From: Viridibacillus sp050278625
Lineage (GTDB): Bacteria > Bacillota > Bacilli > Bacillales_A > Planococcaceae
Direction: 5' to 3'
Assembly: GCF_050278625.1 (NCBI RefSeq)
Contig: NZ_JBNNTI010000006.1
Location: 1-64,000 of the forward strand
DNA length: 64,000 nt
Every line of letters begins with the position of its first letter. Position 1 is the stretch's first letter. The notes beneath the pieces are model-generated. The model was not told the origin of the DNA. It searched no databases and was given only the letters and a program-made list of their open reading frames with translations. A program made the translations under genes and the position numbers. Shown in pieces: positions 15,106-23,576 of this stretch.

Positions 15106-15948
15106 ATGTATTGCTTAAAATTGAAATATCAAGTAAAAAAAGTAAACGATTTCTTTATGATTCAGGACTGTGTAACATTAGAAACAGTCATGGCTTTTAA
15201 AGTCAAAGATATGGAGTTTAATAAATTAAAAGAAATTGTCTATCACGGAATAGATGAAACAACAGATTGTTCGGAGAATAGGCTTGGGAAGCAGCTGTTG
15301 GAAAAGGATTCTAAACTGTTTACTTACTATGAAAAGCAAAAATCTAGAGATCTTTTGAATCTAGTTAGAAGCTATACGGAATTTTTTACCCCTTATTTTA
15401 TTTCAACAGAAGCGATTAATGAATACGTGATTTTTGCAGAAAAAATTATTGAGACAGGGAAAATATTTAACATTCAGGTTTTTTTAGAAAATAAATTCCC
15501 AAATGTTCAAGAGTTTCTGGAAAAATCACCGTTTATACAAACTGTATATGATGAAAAACAGCAGGAAAATATTGATCTGCTAATTGGAACACAAAAGAAA
15601 ATTGCAGAAATCAATCAAATAGACTCTTTTGCGAACTATGTACTGGCATTGAGCTGTCAGGAAAATAGTTTGGAGATTGGTCCATTAATAAATACAACAA
15701 AATTCGAGATTCCCAAGTTTACAATAGAAGGAGAGCAGAATGCAGCAATAATGCATCATGAAGAATTATTGATGTGTTTCTTCTTAGAGAGAATTCTATT
15801 TATTCAGCTATTCAATTTATATAATAAAATGCGGCAAAATGAATTTTTCCCAACTAGAAACAAAGTCTGCATTAATCGAATGAATCTTCAAGGATACAGT
15901 GAAGCGGTTACGCTTTATCCAAAATATTTAGTTGAGTTTGTCGTATAA
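15106..15948 (+). CDS. Cluster protein of unknown function
   Basis: 280 aa, ATG 15106 preceded by AAAGGAG. No family recognised. The first ~90 residues alternate strands and helices in a way that could be a winged-helix recognition element, and residues ~100-240 are helical and acidic. It contains several Cys but no clear metal motif and no membrane segment. It is the last gene before the terminator at 15964, so it belongs to the RiPP operon. Candidate roles are a second leader-binding protein or a helper of the dehydrogenases; none is shown. Confidence 0.5.
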   Translation: MYCLKLKYQVKKVNDFFMIQDCVTLETVMAFKVKDMEFNKLKEIVYHGIDETTDCSENRLGKQLLEKDSKLFTYYEKQKSRDLLNLVRSYTEFFTPYFISTEAINEYVIFAEKIIETGKIFNIQVFLENKFPNVQEFLEKSPFIQTVYDEKQQENIDLLIGTQKKIAEINQIDSFANYVLALSCQENSLEIGPLINTTKFEIPKFTIEGEQNAAIMHHEELLMCFFLERILFIQLFNLYNKMRQNEFFPTRNKVCINRMNLQGYSEAVTLYPKYLVEFVV

Positions 15949-15963
15949 AAAAATCATGATTGT

Positions 15964-16004
15964 AAGGAAAATACTCATAACTGTGTATTTTCCTTTTTTT
16001 TTTT
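15964..16004 (+). terminator. Terminator of the RiPP operon
   Basis: AAGGAAAATAC and GTATTTTCCTT form an 11-bp stem around a 10-nt loop followed by ten or more T residues. It closes the biosynthetic operon, so agrBDCA has its own promoter. Confidence 0.85.
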
Positions 16005-16034
16005 ACGTTTAAGTGATTAGAAGAATAACTTAAT
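16005..16034 (+). promoter_or_regulatory. Candidate AgrA direct repeat before agrB
   Basis: ACGTTTAAG (16005-16013; seven of nine consensus positions) and TAACTTAAT (16026-16034; eight of nine) are separated by 12 bp, a 21-bp period, the same geometry as the pair at 3128-3157. A TATAAT -10 element lies at 16071-16076, without a good -35, as expected for an activator-dependent promoter. Inference from pattern. Confidence 0.45.
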
Positions 16035-16104
16035 ATACTTTTGATAATAATAGAATAAAGAAGGTTATCCTATAATTGTAAAGAAAAACAAGGGAGGGGT
16101 AAAA

Positions 16105-16695
16105 ATGGAAGTCTTGCTAAAAGGATTCAGAGAAGAAGTGTTGTCAGAATATATGGTTAGGAAATTAAAAGAAAGACAAAACCTGACTAGAGTTCAAGAG
16201 TTGAAGTGTAAATTGGGTATTGAAGTTTGCCTCATAAATTTGGGAAAAGCCATTCCAGTTTATATGACAGCATTTTTACTTCATTCTATTTGGCTGACAT
16301 TTATTTTTCACAGTGCTTATTTCTTAATAAGGCTAAATGCTAGAGGTATTCATGCTCAAAAAAGCAGTACCTGCACTTTAATAAGTGTTTTCCTATTCGG
16401 AATATTACCGGTAGTGGTACGAGATATTTCATTATCAGAACCGATTAGCTGGATTGTAATTCTAGCTGTATATAGCTGTCTTTATAAGTATGCCCCCCGA
16501 GATACAGAAAAGAATCGCATTAATGATAAGGTGTTAAGAGCAAAGCTGAGAAACAGAGCAATAATAGGTTATTCGATATGTGTGGCAGTAATGGTTAGTA
16601 CTAGTTCACAAGTAGTTTTCAATCAAGTATTTTTTGGAAGTTTACTAGCTGTATTTTGTATTCTTCCAATAACATATAAAATATTAAAAAAATAA
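16105..16695 (+). CDS. agrB: AgrB-like cyclising endopeptidase
   Basis: 196 aa integral membrane protein. His83 and Cys90 in GIHAQKSSTC have the same seven-residue spacing as His77/Cys84 of Staphylococcus aureus AgrB, the catalytic pair. Four to six membrane segments follow the basic N-terminus. It cuts the C-terminal tail from AgrD and forms the thiolactone ring. GGGAGGGG lies 5 nt before ATG. agrD starts 15 nt after the stop, then agrC and agrA follow, so the operon is a complete agrBDCA. Confidence 0.93.
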   Translation: MEVLLKGFREEVLSEYMVRKLKERQNLTRVQELKCKLGIEVCLINLGKAIPVYMTAFLLHSIWLTFIFHSAYFLIRLNARGIHAQKSSTCTLISVFLFGILPVVVRDISLSEPISWIVILAVYSCLYKYAPRDTEKNRINDKVLRAKLRNRAIIGYSICVAVMVSTSSQVVFNQVFFGSLLAVFCILPITYKILKK

Positions 16696-16710
16696 GAGAG
16701 GAAGAAAAAA

Positions 16711-16842
16711 ATGAAAAAAATTCAAAGAATGTTTACTGAAGGTATAATAAATCTATTTATTGGAGTAGGTGCGTTAAGCGTGGAGAATTTCTGTTTATTG
16801 TATAATTTTGAACCAGAAATTCCAGAGGAATTAAAGAAGTAG
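16711..16842 (+). CDS. agrD: AgrD-like autoinducing peptide precursor (43 aa)
   Basis: ATG 16711 behind GAGAGGAAG. Residues 1-20 are an amphipathic leader (MKKIQRMFTEGIINLFIGVG), then ALSVENFCLLYNF, then the acidic tail EPEIPEELKK that matches the EPxxPEEL recognition tail of AgrD proteins. Cys28 would make the thiolactone. Alignment on the tail gives either a 5-residue ring (CLLYN) or a 6-residue ring (CLLYNF). The N-terminal cut site is unknown. Too short for ordinary gene finders but sits exactly between agrB and agrC. Confidence 0.9.
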   Translation: MKKIQRMFTEGIINLFIGVGALSVENFCLLYNFEPEIPEELKK

Positions 16843-16941
16843 ATTATAAGTGGAAAGTATAAATTTGCCTAATATTACAATTTACTGATCTATAGTATAA
16901 TATATAGTGAAGTTTACTATATAGAAATGAGGGGTCAGGGA

Positions 16942-18240
16942 TTGACTATATTAGCATTCATACAAGTAGCAATTTATTGTATTTTAGTAAGCTTTGTAAT
17001 AGGTAAACGTTTTTTTCGAAAGGAAAATATTATTTCAGTCATATTATTTAGTTTGATTATGGCATGGTTATATCCGTATTTAGACATTTTTGGTTCACTA
17101 TTAATATTTACATTTGTTCTTGCTATATTTAAGTATACCTATCAAAAATGGATACCTGCATTGTACGACGCATCAATATTATTGATTGCTATGATTCTGA
17201 TTGATCATTTAACAACTTTTATTATGGGAAAAATCTTAAGTATTAGTACTTTTTCAGAAACAAATGAAACCATTTTTTCAGCGGCATTACTTCATCAATT
17301 TATTACCCTGATTATTGGGCTTATATTTATAACTTTCTGGAAAAGATTGAATATTCAGATTTTTGAAAAGGATGAGAATGACAGGGATTTACAGCGTATT
17401 TTAGCTTTCCTAGGGCTTTTTACATATGTAATTTATTTTACAATGATTGTGTATGTAAGATTAACGGGAAATCAAAATACGCTGGTATTGATGAATACGA
17501 TGTACTTATTTATCTATTTTGCTATTTTTGCTGTCAGTTTGTCGTTTCTAGTATATACCTTTAGAAAGCAGTTTGAGATGAGGGAAAAGGAAATTGAACT
17601 AAACAGTATACAAGTGTACACTGAACAGCTGGAAAAAAACTATTATGAGATGCGAACATTTCGCCATGATTACATCAATATCCTGTCTTCTATGTCTGAA
17701 TATATCACCAATCGTGATATGACTGCTTTAGAGAGCTATTTTAATGACAATATTATGCGTGTCAGTCAAGAGATTCGTGACAATGATTTTAAGATGAGGG
17801 GTTTGTCCCAAATAAAAATTCCAGAAGTAAAAGGTTTGGTATCCTCCAAACTAATTACAGCACAGGAAAAGGGGATAGATGTGGTTTTTGAATGTCCTAA
17901 CGAAATACATTATCTGAATATGGATAGTGTACTGTTGTGCCGCTGTATCGGAATTATTTTAGACAATGCCATTGAAGCAGCAGAAGAAGTAGAAGAAGGT
18001 ATGGTTCGAGTTGGATTTGTGGAGCTTGAACAATCTGTATCCTTTGTGGTTTGGAATACGTTTAGAGATACTGGGTATAAGCTCTTTCAATATTTCGAAA
18101 AAGGTTTCTCAACGAAAGGAGAAAATCGAGGGCTGGGGCTGAATAGCCTGAAGAAAATGGTAGATCAAGAAAATAAGACACGGTTGGATACAGTTATAGA
18201 GGATAATTATTTTAAGCAGGAAATTGTAATTTTAAAGTGA
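16942..18240 (+). CDS. agrC: AgrC-like sensor histidine kinase
   Basis: About 432 aa if started at TTG 16942, for which GAGGGGTCAGGG forms the ribosome-binding site; an ATG at 16927 overlaps that site and has none of its own. Six membrane segments fill residues ~1-205, the peptide-sensing part. RHDYINILSSM (~239) is the phospho-accepting His box. GIILDNAIEAAEE is the N box and GLGLNSLKK the G box of the HPK10/GHKL class. It would sense the AgrD peptide at the membrane and phosphorylate the regulator encoded 9 nt downstream. Confidence 0.9.
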   Translation: MTILAFIQVAIYCILVSFVIGKRFFRKENIISVILFSLIMAWLYPYLDIFGSLLIFTFVLAIFKYTYQKWIPALYDASILLIAMILIDHLTTFIMGKILSISTFSETNETIFSAALLHQFITLIIGLIFITFWKRLNIQIFEKDENDRDLQRILAFLGLFTYVIYFTMIVYVRLTGNQNTLVLMNTMYLFIYFAIFAVSLSFLVYTFRKQFEMREKEIELNSIQVYTEQLEKNYYEMRTFRHDYINILSSMSEYITNRDMTALESYFNDNIMRVSQEIRDNDFKMRGLSQIKIPEVKGLVSSKLITAQEKGIDVVFECPNEIHYLNMDSVLLCRCIGIILDNAIEAAEEVEEGMVRVGFVELEQSVSFVVWNTFRDTGYKLFQYFEKGFSTKGENRGLGLNSLKKMVDQENKTRLDTVIEDNYFKQEIVILK

Positions 18241-18249
18241 GGGATTGAG

Positions 18250-18993
18250 ATGATTGATGTTTTTATCTGCGAAGACCAAAAGGAACAAAGAGAAAGGATA
18301 GCCAGGTATGTCTCAAATTATATAATGATTGAAAACCTTGATATGCAACTGGTTCTAACAACTGCAAATCCAGAAGAAGTATTAACGTATATAAAAGAGA
18401 GCAAACGATCTGGTTTATATTTTCTTGATATCGACTTGAATCATGAGATGAATGGTATCACACTTGGCGCGGAAATCAGAAAAATTGATCCAACAGGTGA
18501 TATTGTTTTTGTCACAACCCACTCTGAACTTACTTATTTAAATTTCATTTATAAAGTAGCCGCGATGGATTTTATTATTAAAGATAATGTTAATTCTATA
18601 CAGAGCAAGGTTGTTAGCTGTTTGAAGGTGACAAATGAAAGAAAGCAAGTAACAAACAAGACATCCAATAAAAAATTCGTTCAGAGAATTGCAGATAAAA
18701 TTATTAGTGTCAACTATGATGATATCATGTTTTTTGAATCCTCCCCATTACATAAAGTTGTTTTACATTTGGATAATCGTCAAGTAGAGTTTTATGGGAA
18801 GTTGAAAGATGTAGAAAAAGAGTATGAAGGCTTCATTCGTTGCCATAATTCTTTCGTAGTGAATATCAACAATATACAGGAAGTGGACTTTAAGAAGAAA
18901 GAAATTCTAATGAAAAATGGAGAAATTTGCTATGGGTCTGCTCGAATGATTAAAGCTGTACAAAAGAAATTAGAAATGAATGATATTGAATAA
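18250..18993 (+). CDS. agrA: AgrA-like LytTR response regulator
   Basis: 247 aa. Receiver domain ~1-125 with acidic pair ED near residue 8 and phospho-acceptor Asp in YFLDIDLN (~58). LytTR DNA-binding domain from ~140 (RIADKIISVNYDDIMFFES, then KDVEKEYEGFIRCHNSFVVN), the AgrA-type domain that binds 9-bp direct repeats. Likely targets are the repeats before agrB and before the precursor genes. Last gene of agrBDCA. Confidence 0.92.
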   Translation: MIDVFICEDQKEQRERIARYVSNYIMIENLDMQLVLTTANPEEVLTYIKESKRSGLYFLDIDLNHEMNGITLGAEIRKIDPTGDIVFVTTHSELTYLNFIYKVAAMDFIIKDNVNSIQSKVVSCLKVTNERKQVTNKTSNKKFVQRIADKIISVNYDDIMFFESSPLHKVVLHLDNRQVEFYGKLKDVEKEYEGFIRCHNSFVVNINNIQEVDFKKKEILMKNGEICYGSARMIKAVQKKLEMNDIE

Positions 18994-19747
18994 GGAAATA
19001 GAGAGTAGAGACCTAGGTGAAAGCCGCATAATTTCTCCACTGGAACGTCAATATGCGCTATAAACAGCATCACATATTCAATGACATTGTAATAATGATA
19101 TAAAGAATTTGCACAACAAGCTAGTGAAAACTATAGTGGTAAGCTAAGCTAAGCTAAGCCGTCGGTCGGAGGTACGAATCCGAGTATGGGATAAAATACT
19201 ACCTCCATTTTACACTACTGTTATTTTTAAAGATGGACCAATAATTGAATACACATATTTTGCACATAATGACGTCATTCAAATTGAGTAGCGTTCTTTA
19301 AATAATAAAGCTAATATAAAATCATCTGAACTTAAACATTATGAACCTTATTCAATTCGGAGAGCGAATTGAAATTATTCCCGACTTGAAAAAATAAGCG
19401 TATTCGAAAAGTATCTCGAATACGCTTATTAATATAAAGAAAATCAATAATAAAGTTAAACAGAGCCTACAAATAAAGAAAACCTCAACTCAGTTGGGAA
19501 ATCCTTTTTATTCGTTCTAATTTAACTCTATCGCTCAGAAACAGCGACAAGGCTTGTAACAAAAAACATAATTGCTGTGATGTTATTAACTCATTTAACC
19601 GTTATATAGAAAATGTAACAGTTAAATGAGTTCAAACAAAACTTTATTAATCTTTTTCAACTTTTGGGAAAGGCATTAATTTTCTTTTAAAATACAGATG
19701 GTTAAGCTCTAAAAAATTCTACTTTTTGCTCAATAGTTTCTCACATG
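18994..19747. other. Intergenic zone with decayed sequence and inverted repeats
   Basis: No intact gene seen. Around 19144-19160 AAGCT repeats in tandem next to CGGTCGGAGGTACGAATCCG, which resembles a tRNA T-arm. At ~19200-19290 a short frame reads TTVIFKDGPIIEYTYFAHND, a possible gene scrap. A perfect 15-bp inverted repeat AATAAGCGTATTCGA/TCGAATACGCTTATT (19393-19430) has a T-run in the minus direction, so it may terminate minus-strand transcripts. A second repeat, AACTCATTTAAC/GTTAAATGAGTT, lies at 19588-19632. Confidence 0.5.
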
Positions 19748-21067
19748 TTAAATTAAACCGATTAACATAGCAGTTAATACAAGCACGATACTTAATCCCC
19801 ACATCAAGAAAAGGGAATAACGCAGGTGACGGCCCATTTCCAATCCAGCCAAACCTAAGGCAAGCCATACAGCTGGTGCTAACGGACTGACAAAAGTACC
19901 GACAATGTTACCTATAATCATAGCGTAGCCAGTTGATATTGATGCAACCCCATAAGTCGCAGCGATTTGGTCAACTACCGGGAATAAAGCAAAATAGTAT
20001 GCATCTGTACTCAACACTAAATCAAAAGGCACACCTAACATACCTACTATTATGTGTAAGAATGGTCCTATAGCTGTTGGCATTATTTTGACTACATCGT
20101 TTGCAATTGCTTCAAGCATTCCAGTTCCGTTTAATATTCCTAAAAACAGACCCGCTGCTAGAATAATAGAAGCCATTGTAAGAGCATTAGGTGCATGGGC
20201 ACGCAATCTCTCCATTTGACCTTTCACTTCTCTAAAGTTAATCGGCAAAGCAATGCTCACACCAATCATAAACGCCAACCCGGCGGGAATAATGCCATAT
20301 ACAAGTACACCAAGCACTAGTATAGCTAATAAAGCATTAATCCATAACAATTTCGGTCGAGCATGTGGATTTGCTTTTTCTAATGCATGTTTTTCATCTT
20401 TTTCTTCCACTTCTAATGCTACTGCAGCTTCAAGAGATCCATGGGCTTTCACAATTCTGCGTTTTTCTCTCATTCCTAAGAATACCGCTAATACAAGCAT
20501 TAATACCATACCTAAAATTTGAATAGGAATGAGTGGTCTCCACAATTCGGTTACGTCCATTTCCAATACAGACGCTACACGTCCTAATGGCCCGGCCCAT
20601 GGAAGCATATTCATGATGCTCGCACTTCCTGCTATAAGCAATAATAATAAATAGGGGCTCATCTTTAAGCGTTTATATAACGGCAGTAATGCCGGGATGG
20701 TGATTAAAAAGGTGGAAGCACCTGATCCATCTAGTTGAGCGATGGCTGCAACTACAACGGTACCTACTGTAACTGTAATAATATTACCGTGCGATAAAGT
20801 AACCAATTTATTGATAATTGGGTCAAATAAACCAACATCTTGCATAATACCGAAAAAGATAATAGCAAAAATAAACATGATTGCAACATTAATAACCGAG
20901 CTAACTCCACTATCAAAAAAACCGCCTACCTCACTAAAACTAAAACCTGCAATAAGCGCTCCTAAGATTGGAGGCAAAACCATCGCTACAATCGGAGTAA
21001 CCTTACCACTAATTAATAAAGCCATAATTACAATAATTGTTATAAATCCAATAAGGCTTAAACTCAT
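19748..21067 (-). CDS. citM: CitMHS family citrate-metal transporter
   Basis: 439 aa, 11-12 membrane segments with a hydrophilic charged loop (~205-235). It is the CitM/CitH type that carries citrate complexed with a divalent metal ion, driven by protons. Motifs include AQLDGSGASTFLITIPALLP and NMLPWAGPLGRV, plus APAVWLALGLAG near the C-terminus. The sensor kinase and regulator genes lie directly upstream on the same strand, as in the Bacillus subtilis citST-citM arrangement. ATG 21067 is preceded (minus strand) by AAAGGGGATA. Confidence 0.9.
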   Translation of the reverse strand: MSLSLIGFITIIVIMALLISGKVTPIVAMVLPPILGALIAGFSFSEVGGFFDSGVSSVINVAIMFIFAIIFFGIMQDVGLFDPIINKLVTLSHGNIITVTVGTVVVAAIAQLDGSGASTFLITIPALLPLYKRLKMSPYLLLLLIAGSASIMNMLPWAGPLGRVASVLEMDVTELWRPLIPIQILGMVLMLVLAVFLGMREKRRIVKAHGSLEAAVALEVEEKDEKHALEKANPHARPKLLWINALLAILVLGVLVYGIIPAGLAFMIGVSIALPINFREVKGQMERLRAHAPNALTMASIILAAGLFLGILNGTGMLEAIANDVVKIMPTAIGPFLHIIVGMLGVPFDLVLSTDAYYFALFPVVDQIAATYGVASISTGYAMIIGNIVGTFVSPLAPAVWLALGLAGLEMGRHLRYSLFLMWGLSIVLVLTAMLIGLI

Positions 21068-21237
21068 ATTTATATCCCCTTTCCGTCATAAAAAAATTTC
21101 CACACTTAACCTCATTCTATAATTAATGAATGCGTTTTCAATTCAGCGTAAAAAATTATATTTTTTAGATTAGTATGAGATTAGCACGTACGAAAAGAAG
21201 AATAAATATTCTGAACATAAAATCAATATTGTCTATT

Positions 21238-21957
21238 TTATTGATTTTGTTCATAAGTTTCACAGATGATGTATCTTCGCTCAGGCCGTCCTACAGTACC
21301 ATAGATTAACTTCGTTATTACCATCCTTTGTGAGACTAAGTATTCCAAGTAGCGCCTTGCAGTCGAACGGCTAATGCCAAGCTCGGAACTTAACTCAACA
21401 GCAGTGATCCCATCAATTTCTTTTACTGTGAATAACAAATAAATTTTATCGAGAGTAATAGAATCAATTCCTTTAGGCAGTTTTTCATCGCTTGTTGGAG
21501 ATTGAGAACTTTGGCGAAGGCTAAATAAAGTATCTATTTCACCTTGTCCCATTTCACTTTTAGATTGAAGATTTTCTTGATAGTCCTTATACTTTAATAG
21601 CGATTGGCTAAAGCGTTTCTCATCAACTGGTTTTAAGATATAATCAAATACGCCACCGCGATAGGCTTCCTGAATGGCCTTTGTTCCTTTCTCGGCAGTT
21701 AGAACAATGATATCCGCTTCATGATACGACTGGCGAATCTGCCAAAAAAAATCCATCCCTTCGACATCAGGAATATATAAATCCAATAGAAAAATATCAG
21801 GAATCGTATGACTGGTTTCCAGATATTCTAATGCTTCTTTTTTACTTTTCACTATTTTTTGCACGGCAAAGCCACCGGTTTTTTCAACGTACTGACGATT
21901 AATATCGGCCACTCTAAAGTCATCCTCGATAATAAGTACAGAAAATATTTCGTTCAC
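21238..21957 (-). CDS. citT: CitT/DctR-type response regulator
   Basis: About 239 aa from GTG 21957, which has AAAGGAGA 5 nt upstream; the longer frame reaching 22038 only overlaps the kinase gene. Receiver domain: FSVLIIEDD (acidic pair), phospho-acceptor Asp in IFLLDLYIPD, Lys in YILKPVD. The C-terminal ~80 residues hold a helix-turn-helix (AVELSSELGISRSTARRYLE) of the CitB/DcuR class. It would switch on citM when citrate is sensed. The start lies 11 nt past the kinase stop, so the pair is one transcript. Confidence 0.9.
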   Translation of the reverse strand: MNEIFSVLIIEDDFRVADINRQYVEKTGGFAVQKIVKSKKEALEYLETSHTIPDIFLLDLYIPDVEGMDFFWQIRQSYHEADIIVLTAEKGTKAIQEAYRGGVFDYILKPVDEKRFSQSLLKYKDYQENLQSKSEMGQGEIDTLFSLRQSSQSPTSDEKLPKGIDSITLDKIYLLFTVKEIDGITAVELSSELGISRSTARRYLEYLVSQRMVITKLIYGTVGRPERRYIICETYEQNQ

Positions 21958-21968
21958 GGCTATCTCCT

Positions 21969-23576
21969 TTAATCCTTTGGTATGATGATAATAAAACAAG
22001 ATCCTCCGAGATCTCCTTCTTCTAGAAGAATCTCGCATCCTGCATCATTCAGCATAAGTTTTGTTAGCGCTAGGCCTGTTCCTCTATGGCTTCCTTTTTT
22101 CGTTGAAAACCCTTGCTGAAAGATACGAGCGCTATTCTCTTCAGATACTCCTGAACCAGAATCCTCAATTTCAAAAATACAATCGTCCCCAATATCAGTA
22201 AAGAAGATTGAAATCTTGCGAAACCCGTCCTCTTTTTGTTTAATAGACTCTAAGGCATTTTCGATCACGTTACCCAATGCGGTTAAAAGCGCATTCTGCT
22301 TTTCTTCTGAAAGCGAGTATTCGAATCTGCTATCTGGATGAATGCTCATAATAATGCCGAGCTCATTTGCCTGATTAAACTTTCCTTGAAATAAAGCTTG
22401 AACAAGAGGATCTACAACCTTTTCTGATAAAAGCTTTAATCTATCCTGCTGAATATTGCTTTCTTTTTTAATAAAGTCTATTGCTTCATTCTGTAGGTCG
22501 TTTTGCACTAACCCAAGGATAATATGCAGTTTATTGGAAAATTCATGTGTTTGTGACCGCAGTGCATTCGCATATTGTTTAATTCGTGATAGCTCTGCTG
22601 TTACTTTTTCTAACTCCGTTTTTTTTCGGAAAGTATAGACAAATCCTGTGGAAACATCTTCACTTAGAATCGGCGTCTGGTTAACAAGCACAACTTCCCC
22701 GCCTAGTACCATTTCACGATCATAAAACCCACTTCGATGAATTACATACATACTATTGCCGAGCGGTGGTACAATTTCTTCTATTGAAGCGCCTACAAAA
22801 TCTGTTTGTTTTTGCTCCAGCTTGTTGTAAATGATATCTTTAGCCGCTTTATTAATTGCCGTAATTGCTCCGTGATGGTCCACTGCAATGATGCCTTCAT
22901 GCGTCGACTGCAATATAGCTTCCTTTTGAAAATACAAATGTGAAATTTCCTCAGGCTCCATATCATACAATAACCTTTTGATGTAATATGCAATAAAAAT
23001 AGCACCGAATATCCCCAGTAGAATAATCGCACTTATGGTCAGCCAGAGAGATTTACTTTGTTCTGTAACAATTCTCTGTACATCATTACTGAGAAAACCA
23101 ACTGATACTACACCTACGATGGTTCCTTCAGAAAGGATTGGCACTTTTCCACGGATTGATAACCCAAGTGTTCCATCTTTCTTTGACTTATAGGATTCAC
23201 CCAGCAGTAAGGCCCTATCATTATCCCCGCCAACCATTTTCTTTCCTATAAAGTCTGGATTGGGATGGGAGTATCTTATTCCTTCCTTATTTCCAACAAC
23301 AATAAATTCTGCGCCTGACTCCTGCTGAATCGGTTGAACGATGCCCTGGATTACTGAAGAAGGGTCCTCCAATGCAAATGCTTCTTTGACTTCTGGTATA
23401 TTTGCTACACTATGGGCAAGACTCAATGCTCTTTTGCCGATTTGATCCTCCGCCATATCCGATATAAACCGCTCTAGGAATACTGAGAAAATTATCCAAA
23501 TGCTAATAATCAATAAGCTAATAAGCAGAATCATTTTCATTCTTAAATTGAATTTTATATTTAGAAATCGCTTCAT
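21969..23576 (-). CDS. citS: CitS/DcuS-type sensor histidine kinase
   Basis: 535 aa. Membrane segments at ~14-34 and ~175-197 flank an extracytoplasmic PDC domain with RYSHPNP and GKxxVGG motifs of citrate/dicarboxylate sensors. A PAS domain follows (~215-325, STHEGIIAVDHHGAITAINK). Then the SpoB-like His box QTHEFSNKLHIILGLVQ, N box NVIENALESI, and G boxes DSGSGV and GTGLALTKLM. It phosphorylates the regulator encoded next. Complete and intact. Confidence 0.92.
   Translation of the reverse strand: MKRFLNIKFNLRMKMILLISLLIISIWIIFSVFLERFISDMAEDQIGKRALSLAHSVANIPEVKEAFALEDPSSVIQGIVQPIQQESGAEFIVVGNKEGIRYSHPNPDFIGKKMVGGDNDRALLLGESYKSKKDGTLGLSIRGKVPILSEGTIVGVVSVGFLSNDVQRIVTEQSKSLWLTISAIILLGIFGAIFIAYYIKRLLYDMEPEEISHLYFQKEAILQSTHEGIIAVDHHGAITAINKAAKDIIYNKLEQKQTDFVGASIEEIVPPLGNSMYVIHRSGFYDREMVLGGEVVLVNQTPILSEDVSTGFVYTFRKKTELEKVTAELSRIKQYANALRSQTHEFSNKLHIILGLVQNDLQNEAIDFIKKESNIQQDRLKLLSEKVVDPLVQALFQGKFNQANELGIIMSIHPDSRFEYSLSEEKQNALLTALGNVIENALESIKQKEDGFRKISIFFTDIGDDCIFEIEDSGSGVSEENSARIFQQGFSTKKGSHRGTGLALTKLMLNDAGCEILLEEGDLGGSCFIIIIPKD

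Noticed and set aside
19144..19190. A complete tRNA gene near the AAGCT repeats
   Set aside because: Only a T-arm-like piece is visible; no acceptor or anticodon stems can be paired.
20253..21122. Plus-strand frames within citM
   Set aside because: Shadow frames in the antisense of a membrane protein gene; no start signal.
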